Source of the DNA: Hyphomicrobiales bacterium | GTDB lineage: Bacteria; Pseudomonadota; Alphaproteobacteria; Rhizobiales; Rhizobiaceae | DNA: 64,000 bases | Assembly (NCBI GenBank): GCA_900471485.1 | Contig: UCEU01000033.1 | Location: 100,934 to 164,933 of the forward strand | Direction: 5' to 3' | Shown: in pieces, positions 49,811 to 58,942 of the stretch | Layout of the letters: every line of letters starts with the position of its first letter | How positions within the stretch are numbered: position 1 is the stretch's first letter | Notes under the pieces: model-generated | What the model was told of the DNA's origin: nothing | The model's input: the letters and a program-made list of their open reading frames with translations, nothing else | Database searches by the model: none | Translations under genes and position numbers: made by a program

Positions 49811-50386
49811 TCAGGCTTTTTTTGTACTCAGAACTTCTATCAGTTTGACACCGAAACGGGTGTCGTCATTCTCCAGAACGGTGATCTCGCCGCGGGCGAT
49901 CTTGCGGCCGTTCACCATGATCTCGACCGGCTCGCCGATCTTCTTGTCGAGCGCGATGGTCGCGCCTTCGTTGAGGTTCATCAGACCCGAAACCTGCATG
50001 CGGCTGCTGCCGAGCATGATCTGCACATCGATCGGGATGTCCATGATCAGGTCGAGGTTCGACTGCATGGCGCTGCCGAGCGGTGCTGGTTCGGAAGCCG
50101 AAGCGCCGAACGCCGTATCTCCGAAGTCCGAAGCGCCGCCGAAATCCGACGTGCCACCGAAATCGGAACCGCCGAACGCCGTGTCGGCGCTATCGTCGAG
50201 ACCGCCGAAGGTCGAAAGGTCGGTGCCGCCGCCGAATGCGTCGGTATCGCCGAGGTCGGGCAGGCCGCCGTCTGAATCTGTCTTCAGAACGCCGCGCAGA
50301 TCGTCGATGGCCTGGTCGAGCTCGGCTTCATTGCCGGGCAGGTCCATCGAAAGGTCGTCGTTCTTTGGTGTTTTCTTCGTCGCCAT
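49811..50386 (-). CDS. fliN: Flagellar motor switch protein FliN with repetitive N-terminus
   Basis: A 191-residue protein. The C-terminal 85 residues are the SpoA domain (LIMDIPIDVQIMLGSSRMQV, then IARGEITVLENDDTRFGVKL). The first 100 residues are an acidic low-complexity extension with repeated F-G-G units (SDFGGTSDFGGASDFGDTAF), absent from the 137-residue enteric FliN. The extension may be a flexible docking arm or aggregation-prone spacer. Part of the C-ring with FliM and FliG. Confidence 0.95.
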   Translation of the reverse strand: MATKKTPKNDDLSMDLPGNEAELDQAIDDLRGVLKTDSDGGLPDLGDTDAFGGGTDLSTFGGLDDSADTAFGGSDFGGTSDFGGASDFGDTAFGASASEPAPLGSAMQSNLDLIMDIPIDVQIMLGSSRMQVSGLMNLNEGATIALDKKIGEPVEIMVNGRKIARGEITVLENDDTRFGVKLIEVLSTKKA

Positions 50387-50450
50387 GAAATCACTATTCC
50401 AGTTGAAACTTGCCTCAAGCTGCCGTCTGGCAGATCGGTTGGAAAATGCC

Positions 50451-51386
50451 TCAATTCATCAAGTGCCGGATGAGTTCGTCATCCGAATTAATCGTATCCT
50501 TCACACGGACGGTATAATTCTCGCCCGAACGCCCGAACTCGCACACATACAGTTCCTTGCTGTTGGCGCTGACATCGACGCGCACGTCGCCGATATCGTG
50601 GAACGGGATGACGTCGCCGGCAGCAAGCTTCGAGATCGTCCTGAGCGTCAGGTCCTGCAGCCGGATCTTGGCGTCGAGCGTGACGTTCGACCGGCGAACC
50701 TGTTCGCTGATCTGGTCCGTCCATTCGGCCGATTGCGCGGACTGGTTCTTCGCCTTCGGTGCGGCGACCGTGGTCTTGAGGAGCGCTGCCTGGGGCACGA
50801 CGATCGCGAAATCCGAAGTTATGCCGGCAAGCGTGATCGACATGTTGATCGTCGCGGCGAACTCGTCGGGCTTGTCGTCTGCAGGCTTCGGCCGCTCTTC
50901 ACCGGCATGCGGCGGCTCCAAAGTCGGTTCGAAGCCACCGGGCGCGTTGACGGCCGACCGCAGCACGTTTGCGATCTTGTCGAACACGGTGACCGCGAGA
51001 TCTTTCTCGATGACGGAAAGCAGGCGGTCGGCCGGCGGTTCGATCGTATCCGGCGTGGCGCCCAGCAGATGTTCCATCAGCGTGATGACGAAACCGTTGC
51101 CGCAGGAAAGCGTGATGTTCTGCGACCAGTTGCGCAGCGTCGCATCGACCAGCGTGATGTTGTCGCCGAGGTCGGCGATCAGGTCGTTCTTGTAGCCGCT
51201 GTCGCAGCCGAGATAGGCGACAACGACATCGACATCCGTCTCGCTCTTGATGACATCGGGCAGGAACTCGCTATAGACGAGGCCGAACGAGGCGCAGATC
51301 TTTTCGATCGTCGCCTTGTCGCCGAGCCTTCCGGTCAGCTTCGCCAGGAGAGCGTCGTCCATGGGGGAGTTGGTCTGAGCGCTCAT
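50451..51386 (-). CDS. fliM: Flagellar motor switch protein FliM
   Basis: A 311-residue switch component. The central CheC-like domain is divergent, as usual in rhizobia (LLGATPDTIEPPADRLLSVI; VFDKIANVLRSAVN), and the C-terminal SpoA domain is recognisable (VTLDAKIRLQDLTLRTISKL, IPFHDIGDVRVDVSANSKEL). An obvious enteric-type N-terminal CheY peptide is not evident. Four bases from motA upstream. Confidence 0.93.
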   Translation of the reverse strand: MSAQTNSPMDDALLAKLTGRLGDKATIEKICASFGLVYSEFLPDVIKSETDVDVVVAYLGCDSGYKNDLIADLGDNITLVDATLRNWSQNITLSCGNGFVITLMEHLLGATPDTIEPPADRLLSVIEKDLAVTVFDKIANVLRSAVNAPGGFEPTLEPPHAGEERPKPADDKPDEFAATINMSITLAGITSDFAIVVPQAALLKTTVAAPKAKNQSAQSAEWTDQISEQVRRSNVTLDAKIRLQDLTLRTISKLAAGDVIPFHDIGDVRVDVSANSKELYVCEFGRSGENYTVRVKDTINSDDELIRHLMN

Positions 51387-51390
51387 ATCC

Positions 51391-52263
51391 TTACGCCGCC
51401 TTGTTCTCGCCGCCCGGGTTCATCATTTCCTGCTCGACGGCGTCGATCGAAGGACGCTCGTAGGCCGAGATGGTCTTGCGGCCATATTCGAGTGCGACCT
51501 GCGGAACCGAACCGTTCATGTACGCGAGCAGCGTCTGCTTGACGATGATGTAGAGGCGATGCTGCTTGGAGCGCACGATCTTGATCTGGGAGACGATCGG
51601 CGAGCACACGCAATAGGAAAGAAGAATGCCGAGGAACGTTCCGACGAGCGCCGAGCCGATCAGGTGGCCGAGCACTTCAGGCGAATCGTTGATGTGCGCC
51701 ATGGCCTTGATGACGCCGAGAACGGCGGCCACGATACCGATCGCCGGGAAGGCGTCGCCCATCGTCTGGATGGCGTGGTAGGGCTTCATCTTGTCGTGAA
51801 GGATCGTGTTGATCTCTTCGTCCATCAGCGCTTCGATTTCGTGTGAGCGCGCGTTGCCGATGATGATCAGGCGAACATAGTCACAGATGAACGCCGTGAT
51901 CTCCTTGTTCTTCAGGATCGTCGGCGCCGACTGGAAGATCGAGGATTCGGCCGGATTGTCGATGTGGGCTTCGATCTCGTTGCGCGACTTCGTGCGCAGG
52001 TCGCGCATCAGCGAATAGAGAACGCCAAGCGTGTCGAGATAATTCCGTTCCTTGGGAACCGAATGCTTGAAGGCTTCTCCGAGCGCCTTGCCCGAATCCT
52101 TCACCACCTTCATCGGGTTACCCATGATGAAGCTGCCCAGGCCGGCGCCGCCGATGATGACGAGCTCGAAAGGCTGCCAGAGCGCGTCGATGTGGCCGCC
52201 CATGGCCATGAAGCTGCCAATGATACAGCCGCAGGTGATCACAAATCCGATAATGATATTCAT
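51391..52263 (-). CDS. motA: Flagellar stator protein MotA
   Basis: A 290-residue proton-channel subunit with four membrane helices: IIIGFVITCGCIIGSFMAMG, FELVIIGGAGLGSFIMG, and the late pair AFPAIGIVAAVLGVIKAM and LVGTFLGILLSYCVCSPIV. Between helices 2 and 3 is the large cytoplasmic loop with the FliG-contacting charged residues. The ATG at 52263 starts MNIIIGFVI as in homologues. First gene of the motA-to-flhB unit, divergent from flgF. motB and motC are not in the window. Confidence 0.97.
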   Translation of the reverse strand: MNIIIGFVITCGCIIGSFMAMGGHIDALWQPFELVIIGGAGLGSFIMGNPMKVVKDSGKALGEAFKHSVPKERNYLDTLGVLYSLMRDLRTKSRNEIEAHIDNPAESSIFQSAPTILKNKEITAFICDYVRLIIIGNARSHEIEALMDEEINTILHDKMKPYHAIQTMGDAFPAIGIVAAVLGVIKAMAHINDSPEVLGHLIGSALVGTFLGILLSYCVCSPIVSQIKIVRSKQHRLYIIVKQTLLAYMNGSVPQVALEYGRKTISAYERPSIDAVEQEMMNPGGENKAA

Positions 52264-52509
52264 CGTCAGTCCAAACCTGATCGTTATTTTCAACGGAAGG
52301 GATAGGGCTGCTGGCTTGCGTGAGGCTGATGATTGGCCGCTCGCGCCGGGCTTTCTCGGTGCCAGCTTCGCGCAAGGAACTGTTGGCAGATTGGAGAGGA
52401 CGAATGGGCACCCGTGCCTGTTTTTGACATGCCGTCTCAGCGAAATCCGAATTCGAGTTCCACGAACCGGCTTCGTTCCGTTCATCGCCAATGCCAGGAG
52501 CCTACCGAG
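52264..52509. promoter_or_regulatory. Divergent promoter region motA / flgF
   Basis: 246 bases separating the leftward motor/switch unit and the rightward rod/ring unit. It should hold both class II promoters, which in S. meliloti are Rem-dependent; I could not identify a specific box by eye. Confidence 0.45.
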
Positions 52510-53244
52510 ATGCAATCCGGTCTTTATGTTTCACTGTCGTCGCAGATCGCACTCGAACGTCGCCTCACCACCATCGCCGACAACATGGCGAACGTGAACA
52601 CGACGGGCTTCCGCGCAACCGAGGTGAAGTTCGACGAGATGCTCGGCGACACCGGCAACAAGATCAATGCCAAGGTGGCCTATGTGTCCCAGGGCAACGA
52701 CTATCTTTCGGGCGACAACGGCGAACTGCAGCAGACGGGCAACATGCTCGACTTTGCGGTCAAGGGCGATGCCTGGTTCGCGCTCGAGACGCCTGCTGGC
52801 CGCGTTCTGACGAAGGACGGCCGCTTTACGATGACCGACAACGGTCAGCTCGTCTCCGTCCGCGGCTATCCCGTGCTCGACGCCGGCGGCGGTCCGATCC
52901 AGCTGAACACGGCGGGCGGCGAGCCGAAGGTCGGTTCCGATGGCCTGATGTACCAGGATGGCAAGCAGGTCGGCTCGCTCGGCCTTTTCGAAGCCGATAT
53001 CAGCAAGGGTTACCTGCGCTACGAAAACAGCGGCATCATGACCACCCAAACGCCGCAGGCCGTGACCGACCGCTTCAATGTCGGCGTCCGCCAGGGCTAT
53101 GTCGAGAATTCCAATGTCAATGCGATGCGCGAAATCACGCAGCTGATCGAAGTCAACCGTGCCTTCGAAAGCATGACGTCGCTCAGCAAGGACAGCGAGG
53201 CCTCCTTCAGCGAGGCGATCAAGACGCTTGGCGGCAGCCGCTAG
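52510..53244 (+). CDS. flgF: Flagellar proximal rod protein FlgF
   Basis: A 244-residue rod protein with the axial-family N-terminal motif (ALERRLTTIADNMANVNTTG) and C-terminal motif (YVENSNVNAMREITQLIEVN, AFESM). The middle shows LAQ/GDAWFALETPAGRVLTKDG. The ATG at 52510 gives the expected MQSGLYVSLS start. First gene of the rightward unit. Confidence 0.95.
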   Translation: MQSGLYVSLSSQIALERRLTTIADNMANVNTTGFRATEVKFDEMLGDTGNKINAKVAYVSQGNDYLSGDNGELQQTGNMLDFAVKGDAWFALETPAGRVLTKDGRFTMTDNGQLVSVRGYPVLDAGGGPIQLNTAGGEPKVGSDGLMYQDGKQVGSLGLFEADISKGYLRYENSGIMTTQTPQAVTDRFNVGVRQGYVENSNVNAMREITQLIEVNRAFESMTSLSKDSEASFSEAIKTLGGSR

Positions 53245-53258
53245 GTCGGAGATAGCCG

Positions 53259-54647
53259 ATGAGCCATCCTCCGCTCGCCGAAAGCGCTCTCTCTCAGAAG
53301 CTCCCGCATCTGGCCGGCCTTGTCGCGCGTTACACCAGCCCGGATTTCCTGGTCGCCCCCGGCGGCCACGTGCAGACGATTGCGGCCGGTTACTACACGG
53401 TAAGCGGCCTGTCGCGCCATGTGCGGCTCGGCGAGTTCGTGGCGCATAAATCAGCAACCGGCGTCCATCTGGGCGAAGTCGTCCGCGTCGAACCGGAACT
53501 CACCTATGTTTGCCCGATCGAACCGGGCGAACCGATCGGCATCCACGACACGGTAATCCGCAAGGGCGCCTTCCGCATTTCGCCTGACGACAGCTGGTGC
53601 GGCCGCACCATCAGTTCGCTTTGCGAGCCGATCGACGGGCTCGGCCCCATCGTCGATGGCCTCAGCCGCCGCTCGATCTCGAACACCGCACCGCCGTCGA
53701 TGACGCGAAAGCGCGTCGAGACCGGCTTCAAGACCGGCGTGCGCGCGATCGATCTCTTCTCGCCGCTTTGTCTGGGCCAGCGTCTCGGCATCTTCGCCGG
53801 CTCCGGCGTCGGCAAGTCCACGCTCCTCTCCATGCTTGCCCGTGCACACGCCTTCGACAAGGTGGTGATCGCGCTGGTCGGCGAGCGCGGACGCGAAGTG
53901 CGCGAGTTCATCGAGGATACGCTCGGCGAGGACATGAAGAAGTCGATCGCGGTCGTCGCCACCAGCGACGAAAGCCCGATGCTGCGCAAGATGGCGCCGC
54001 TGACAGCCGTCACGATCGCCGAACATTTTCGCGATCAGGGCGACAACGTGCTTCTGATCATCGACAGTGTCACGCGCTTTGCCCATGCGATCCGCGAAGT
54101 CGCGACCGCCTCGGGCGAGCCGCCGATCGCGCGCGGTTATCCGGCGTCCGTCTTCACTGAACTGCCGCGCCTGCTCGAACGCGCCGGCCCCGGTCCGGAA
54201 GGCACGGGAACGATCACCGCTATCATCTCCATTCTCGTCGATGGCGACAATCACAACGATCCGATCGCCGATTCGACCCGCGGCATTCTCGACGGCCACC
54301 TTGTGCTGCAGCGCAGTCTTGCAGAGGAAGGTCGCTATCCGCCGATCGATCCGCTGGCCTCGATCTCGCGTCTCGCCCGCAAGGCCTGGACGCCGGACCA
54401 GGAAAAGCTGGTTTCGCGGCTGAAGGCGCTGATCCACCGCTTCGAGGAAACCCGTGATCTGCGCCTGATCGGCGGTTACCGGCAGGGTGCCGACCCCGAT
54501 CTCGACATGGCCGTCAAGCAGGTGCCGATCATCTACGATGTCCTCAAGCAATCGCCGGGCGAGCCTGGTTCGCCGGATTCCTTCACCGACCTTGCCACCG
54601 CCCTGAAGGCAGCCGCCGGCATCGGCAACCAGCCCGTTCGCAGATAG
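53259..54647 (+). CDS. fliI: Flagellar export ATPase FliI
   Basis: A 462-residue F1-beta-like ATPase. Walker A is GIFAGSGVGKST (about residue 181-188), Walker B is VLLIIDSVTRFAHAI, and GERGREVREFIED and the RGYPASVF loop are typical of FliI/SctN. It energises export of rod, hook and filament proteins. No fliH or fliJ homologue is adjacent; the next gene is unknown. Confidence 0.96.
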   Translation: MSHPPLAESALSQKLPHLAGLVARYTSPDFLVAPGGHVQTIAAGYYTVSGLSRHVRLGEFVAHKSATGVHLGEVVRVEPELTYVCPIEPGEPIGIHDTVIRKGAFRISPDDSWCGRTISSLCEPIDGLGPIVDGLSRRSISNTAPPSMTRKRVETGFKTGVRAIDLFSPLCLGQRLGIFAGSGVGKSTLLSMLARAHAFDKVVIALVGERGREVREFIEDTLGEDMKKSIAVVATSDESPMLRKMAPLTAVTIAEHFRDQGDNVLLIIDSVTRFAHAIREVATASGEPPIARGYPASVFTELPRLLERAGPGPEGTGTITAIISILVDGDNHNDPIADSTRGILDGHLVLQRSLAEEGRYPPIDPLASISRLARKAWTPDQEKLVSRLKALIHRFEETRDLRLIGGYRQGADPDLDMAVKQVPIIYDVLKQSPGEPGSPDSFTDLATALKAAAGIGNQPVRR

Positions 54648-54658
54648 AAAGATAAACC

Positions 54659-55207
54659 GTGACCAATTTCGACGACGATGATGAAAAGATCGCGCCGCTG
54701 AAGTCGGAGGCCCGGCGCAAGTCGGTCGCACTCGATCGCGCAATGACCGTCACCGGCCTCATCCTTGCCGGCGCTGCCGCGTTCTTCCCCTGGTATGTGT
54801 TCTTCAACGAGGACAAGTTTGGCTTGAATGTCGCCCAGGGCGACCGCACCCGTGATCTTCCGAACTGGCCGGCCCGCAATGTCTTCAGCGTCTCGCCGCT
54901 GGCGATGGCCAACAAGAACGAGAACGACAACAAGCCCGAGCTGCCGTTCGATCCGCTGACCACCGCGACCGTATCGAACATCGGCAAGGAAGACGACAAG
55001 GGCCCGCCGGCGACGGAGCAGCCCTTCCCCGGCAAATCCGGCTTCCGTCTGTTGCACGTCTCGAACGGTCGCGCGTTGATCGAGGATCCCTCGGGCATGT
55101 ACGTCGTGCGCGTCGGCTCCATCCTGCCGGACCAGAGCCGCCTGGCGACGCTTGAGCAGCGCGATGGCAAGTGGGTGATCGTGACATCGAAGGGCGACGT
55201 CTACTAG
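54659..55207 (+). CDS. Bitopic flagellar-operon protein of unknown function, after fliI
   Basis: A 182-residue protein with a charged N-terminus (MTNFDDDDEKIAPLKSEARR), one membrane helix at about 30-48 (VTGLILAGAAAFFPWYVFF), a flexible acidic/proline linker, and a C-terminal strand-rich module (GFRLLHVSNGRALIEDPSGM, then RVGSILPDQSRLATLEQRDG). The start is GTG. It sits 11 bases after fliI, where many bacteria have fliJ, but it shows no FliJ coiled coil. Conserved at this place in rhizobia; role unknown. A periplasmic scaffold is one possibility. Confidence 0.85.
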   Translation: MTNFDDDDEKIAPLKSEARRKSVALDRAMTVTGLILAGAAAFFPWYVFFNEDKFGLNVAQGDRTRDLPNWPARNVFSVSPLAMANKNENDNKPELPFDPLTTATVSNIGKEDDKGPPATEQPFPGKSGFRLLHVSNGRALIEDPSGMYVVRVGSILPDQSRLATLEQRDGKWVIVTSKGDVY

Positions 55208-55240
55208 GGCTTTTCCGGCGCCACGCGCTGCTGACTATCG

Positions 55241-55275
55241 AGGCTCCGTCGGACCATCCGCCGGAGCCTTTCTTT
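55241..55275 (+). terminator. Terminator-like hairpin between the fliI-distal gene and flgB
   Basis: AGGCTCCG and CGGAGCCT pair around a 13-base loop and run into TTTCTTTG. It lies 33 bases after the preceding stop, which suggests flgB has its own promoter in 55275-55378. Confidence 0.65.
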
Positions 55276-55378
55276 GTTTTTTGCCTCTTTCGATGCGCCT
55301 GCGCCAAAGCCTGATCATCCGTAAGTCTGACGCAAGATTACCGCCGTAGGTTCACGTCAGTAAAAACGGAGAGTTTCC

Positions 55379-55771
55379 ATGCAACCGATTCAACTATTCG
55401 ACTTGGCCTCGCGGCAGGCGGAATGGCTGACGATTCGTCAGGAAGTCGTTGCCGGCAACATCGCGAATGCGAACACGCCGAAGTACCGCGCGAAGGACAT
55501 CACGCCCTTTCAGTCGGTTCTGGATAAGTCCGATGTGACGATGGCGCGCACCAATGCCGCGCATCTGACGGGCAACGATCTCAACACCAAGGGCGATATC
55601 GACGTCAAGGACGCCGCGCTCGACCAGGAGATCGGTGTGCAGGAATCGGGCAACACGGTCGGCCTCGCCGAGGAACTCTCCAAATCCGGCGAAATCAAGC
55701 GCCAGTACGAGCTCAACACCTCGCTGGTCAGCTCCTTCAATCGACTGATGCTCATGACGGTGAAGACGTAA
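55379..55771 (+). CDS. flgB: Flagellar rod protein FlgB
   Basis: A 130-residue proximal rod protein: LASRQAEWLTIRQEVVAGNI, then ANANTPKYRAKDITPF, the FlgB/FlgC-type N-terminal motif. The C-terminus (YELNTSLVSSFNRLMLMTVK) forms the paired axial helix. A GGAGAG ribosome site precedes it. flgC follows in 2 bases. Confidence 0.95.
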   Translation: MQPIQLFDLASRQAEWLTIRQEVVAGNIANANTPKYRAKDITPFQSVLDKSDVTMARTNAAHLTGNDLNTKGDIDVKDAALDQEIGVQESGNTVGLAEELSKSGEIKRQYELNTSLVSSFNRLMLMTVKT

Positions 55772-55773
55772 TC

Positions 55774-56190
55774 ATGGATCCTTTGACCGCAGCCTCGAAA
55801 ATCGCAGCGTCCGGTCTGGAAGCGCAATCCACGCGCCTTCGGATCGTGTCGGAAAACATCGCGAACGCCCGTTCGACCGGCGATACGCCTGGCGCCGATC
55901 CCTATCGCCGCAAGACGATAACCTTCGGCGAGACCATGGACCGCACCACCGGCATCAAGACCGTCAACGTCAAGAAGCTGGGTGTCGACGAATCGAAGTT
56001 CAGCACCGAGTACGATCCGACCAATCCGGCAGCCGACGCGAAGGGTGTGGTCAAGATGCCCAACGTCAACATGCTGATCGAGATGGGCGACATGCGCGAA
56101 GCCAACCGCTCCTACGACGCCAATCTCCAGACTATCAAGCAAACCCGCGATCTCGTCTCCGCGACAATCGACCTTCTGAAGAGCCAGTAA
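55774..56190 (+). CDS. flgC: Flagellar rod protein FlgC
   Basis: A 138-residue rod protein with AASGLEAQSTRLRIVSENIA and NARSTGDTPGADPYRRKTI near the N-terminus and MGDMREANRSYDANLQTIKQ at the C-terminus, the axial-family end motif. The stop overlaps the fliE start by one base (TAATG). Confidence 0.95.
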   Translation: MDPLTAASKIAASGLEAQSTRLRIVSENIANARSTGDTPGADPYRRKTITFGETMDRTTGIKTVNVKKLGVDESKFSTEYDPTNPAADAKGVVKMPNVNMLIEMGDMREANRSYDANLQTIKQTRDLVSATIDLLKSQ

Positions 56191-56516
56191 TGATCAACAG
56201 CGTCAACAATATCAGCTCCCTGTCGATGACCCGCGGCCTGGCCGCGATCGAGCCGGGCAAGTCCGCCGCCTCTTCGGCAGCCGAAAGCGCCGCCAGCGAC
56301 GGCAGCTTCAGCGCGGTACTGAGCAACGTCGCCAGCGGCGCCGTCAACACGCTGAAAAATGCCGAAGCAATGTCCTTCGCGGGCATCAAGGGCACCGCCA
56401 GCACGCGCGAAGTCGTCGATGCCGTCATGCAGGCGCAGCAGACGCTTCAGACCGCCATTGCCCTTCGCGACAAGGTCGTCACGGCCTTTCTCGATGTCAC
56501 CCGGATGCAGATTTAG
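56190..56516 (+). CDS. fliE: Flagellar hook-basal body protein FliE
   Basis: A 108-residue junction protein linking the MS ring or export gate to the rod. The C-terminal helix FAGIKGTASTREVVDAVMQA, then QTLQTAIALRDKVVTAFLDV, is the conserved FliE part; the N-terminal half is Ser/Ala-rich. Translation is coupled to flgC by a one-base overlap. Confidence 0.93.
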   Translation: MINSVNNISSLSMTRGLAAIEPGKSAASSAAESAASDGSFSAVLSNVASGAVNTLKNAEAMSFAGIKGTASTREVVDAVMQAQQTLQTAIALRDKVVTAFLDVTRMQI

Positions 56517-56535
56517 TTGATTTGAGGACGAAGCC

Positions 56536-57324
56536 ATGAGAGCTCTTGCCATTGCTGCAACGGGTATGGATGCCCAGCAGACCAATCTTGAAGTCATCGC
56601 GAACAATATCGCGAACATCAACACGACGGGTTTCAAGCGCGCCCGCGCTGAATTCACCGATCTGCTCTATCAGACCGAGCGCGCCAAGGGCGTCTCCAAT
56701 CGCGCCAACCAGGCGATCGTGCCCGAGGGCGCCAACATCGGTCTCGGCGTCCAGACGTCGGCCGTGCGCAACCTGCACATCCAGGGCGAACTGGCTCAGA
56801 CCGGCAACGATCTCGACATCGCGATCGTCGGTCGTGGCTTCTTCCAGATCCAGTCCACGGACGGCACCACGGTCTACACCCGCGCCGGCGCGCTCAACAA
56901 GAACGAGACCGGCCAGATCGTCACGGTCGACGGCTACACCGTTGCCCCGAACATCACCATCCCGCAGGGCTCGACCGAGCTCACCGTCAGCCGCTCCGGC
57001 GAAGTCTCGGCGAAGCTGCCGGGCGCCACGGACCCGACTGTCCTCGGCCAGCTGCAGATCGCCGACTTCGTCAACGAGGCTGGCCTCCAGCCGCTCGGCG
57101 ATAACCTCTACGCCCAGACGCCGGCCTCCGGCGATCCCGTTGTCGGCACGCCTGACGAAAACAGTATGGGCTACCTCAAGCAAGGCTACCTGGAATCGTC
57201 GAACGTCGATCCGGTGAAGGAAATCACCGAGCTGATCTCCGCCCAGCGCGCCTATGAAATGAACTCCAAGGTCATCACCACCGCCGACGAAATGGCCTCC
57301 ATCGTCAGCAAGAACCTGAAGTAA
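56536..57324 (+). CDS. flgG: Flagellar distal rod protein FlgG
   Basis: A 262-residue distal rod protein: MRALAIAATGMDAQQTNLEV, IANNIANINTTGFKRARAEF (start), GRGFFQIQSTDGTTVYTRAG (middle) and ESSNVDPVKEITELISAQRA with AYEMNSKVI (end). All axial-family motifs are intact and the length is the family norm. Confidence 0.97.
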   Translation: MRALAIAATGMDAQQTNLEVIANNIANINTTGFKRARAEFTDLLYQTERAKGVSNRANQAIVPEGANIGLGVQTSAVRNLHIQGELAQTGNDLDIAIVGRGFFQIQSTDGTTVYTRAGALNKNETGQIVTVDGYTVAPNITIPQGSTELTVSRSGEVSAKLPGATDPTVLGQLQIADFVNEAGLQPLGDNLYAQTPASGDPVVGTPDENSMGYLKQGYLESSNVDPVKEITELISAQRAYEMNSKVITTADEMASIVSKNLK

Positions 57325-57341
57325 CAGGGAAGGGCCGAAAC

Positions 57342-57824
57342 ATGATGTTTTGCCGGGTCAGAAGCATTCTCCGACGGGCCGCACCAACGGCGATCGCGCT
57401 CCTTGCGTTCGCCTCGGCTCCGGTATCCGCGACCGAGATGGGCTATGCCGTGGTTCCGACCACGACCATCTACCCCGGCGAAACAGTGTCCGGCGACCGC
57501 CTGCAGGAAGTCGAGGTCACCAATCCGAACCTCAAGGGCGATTACGCCAAGTCGATCGGTCAGGTTTCCGGCATGATTTCCAAGCGCACGCTGCTGCCCG
57601 GCCGCACGATTTCCGTATCGGCCCTGCGCGAGCCCTATACCGTCACGCGCGGCTCTTCGATCCGCATGATCTTCACGGTTGGCGAGATGACGATCTCGGC
57701 GGCCGGATCGCCGCTTGAGGATGGCATGACCGGCCAGCTCATCCGCGTCCGCAACATGGATTCGGGTGTGATCGTCAGCGGCACCGTACTCAAGGACGGC
57801 ACCATCCACGTGGCTACAAAATGA
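57342..57824 (+). CDS. flgA: P-ring assembly chaperone FlgA
   Basis: A 160-residue exported protein with a signal peptide (RRAAPTAIALLAFASAPVSA) and a mature SAF/beta-clip region (TTTIYPGETVSGDRLQEVEV; MISKRTLLPGRTISVSALRE; VRNMDSGVIVSGTVLKDGTI). It helps FlgI assemble into the P ring in the periplasm. The stop overlaps flgI by 4 bases (ATGA). Confidence 0.94.
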   Translation: MMFCRVRSILRRAAPTAIALLAFASAPVSATEMGYAVVPTTTIYPGETVSGDRLQEVEVTNPNLKGDYAKSIGQVSGMISKRTLLPGRTISVSALREPYTVTRGSSIRMIFTVGEMTISAAGSPLEDGMTGQLIRVRNMDSGVIVSGTVLKDGTIHVATK

Positions 57825-58942
57825 AAATATTGTTTCGCCTCTTCATCGCGCTCGTCTTCCTGGCGCCGAATTTCCTGGCCGTCGCCCCCGCCTCGGCCAT
57901 GTCGTCGCGTATCAAGGACATCGCTTCCCTCCAGTCGGGCCGCGATAACCAGCTGATCGGTTACGGCTTGATCGTCGGTCTGCAGGGGACCGGTGATGGC
58001 TTCCGCGCGTCGCCGTTCACCGAACAGTCGATGCGTGCCATGCTGCAGAACCTCGGCATCTCCACGCAGGGCGGACAGTCCAACGCCAAGAACACGGCGG
58101 CCGTCATGGTCACGGCCAACCTGCCGCCCTTCGCCAGCCCCGGCAGCCGTCTCGACGTCAACGTGAGCTCGCTCGGCGACGCCACCTCGCTGCGCGGCGG
58201 CACGCTCATCATGACATCGCTCTCCGGCGCCGACGGCCAGATCTATGCCGTCGCCCAGGGCTCCGTCGTCGTTTCGGGCTTCAACGCTCAGGGACAGGCA
58301 GGAAGCGTGACCGAAGGCGTCACGACGGCCGGCCGCGTGCCCGGCGGCGCGATCATCGAGCGCGAACTGCCGTCCCGCTTCAAGGATTCCATCAATCTGG
58401 TGCTGCAGCTGCGCAATCCGGATTTCTCGACCGCGGTGCGTATCGCCGATGTCGTCAACGGCTATGCCAGGTCCCGCTTCGGCGGCCCGGTCGCCGACGC
58501 GAAGGACGCCCAGGAAGTGATCGTCCAGAAGCCGCGCGAAGCCGACCTGACGCGCCTGATGGCCGATATCGAAAACTTGATCGTCGAAACGGACACGCCG
58601 GCCAAGGTCGTGGTCAACGAGCGGACCGGCACCATCGTCATCGGCGCCGACGTCCGCGTCTCCCCGGTCGCCGTCAGCTATGGTACGCTCACGGTCCAGG
58701 TGACCGAGACGCCGCAGATCATCCAGCCCGAGCCGTTCTCGCGCGGCGAGACGGCGGTCCAGCCGCAGACGGATATCTCCGCGCAGAAGACCGGCGGAAA
58801 GGTCGCGCTTCTTGATGGTCCCGATCTCAAGACGCTGGTGGCCGGCCTCAACAATATCGGTGTGAAGCCGGATGGCATCATCGCTATCCTCCAGGGGATC
58901 AAATCGGCGGGTGCGCTGCAGGCGGAGCTTGTGCTGCAATGA
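57821..58942 (+). CDS. flgI: Flagellar P-ring protein FlgI
   Basis: A 373-residue periplasmic ring protein with a Sec signal (LFRLFIALVFLAPNFLAVAP) and the FlgI signatures SRIKDIASLQSGRDNQLIGY, GLIVGLQGTGDGFRASPFTE, and KNTAAVMVTANLPPFASPGS. The end (LVAGLNNIGVKPDGIIAILQ, IKSAGALQAELV) is typical. Four-base overlaps with flgA and motE. Confidence 0.97.
   Translation: MKILFRLFIALVFLAPNFLAVAPASAMSSRIKDIASLQSGRDNQLIGYGLIVGLQGTGDGFRASPFTEQSMRAMLQNLGISTQGGQSNAKNTAAVMVTANLPPFASPGSRLDVNVSSLGDATSLRGGTLIMTSLSGADGQIYAVAQGSVVVSGFNAQGQAGSVTEGVTTAGRVPGGAIIERELPSRFKDSINLVLQLRNPDFSTAVRIADVVNGYARSRFGGPVADAKDAQEVIVQKPREADLTRLMADIENLIVETDTPAKVVVNERTGTIVIGADVRVSPVAVSYGTLTVQVTETPQIIQPEPFSRGETAVQPQTDISAQKTGGKVALLDGPDLKTLVAGLNNIGVKPDGIIAILQGIKSAGALQAELVLQ

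Noticed and set aside
48681..51542. A 953-codon open frame on the plus strand opposite fliG, fliN and fliM
   Set aside because: It is antisense to three clear genes, its translation is rich in Arg/Asp/Gly/His repeats typical of reading GC-rich genes backwards, and it has no recognisable domain or ribosome site.
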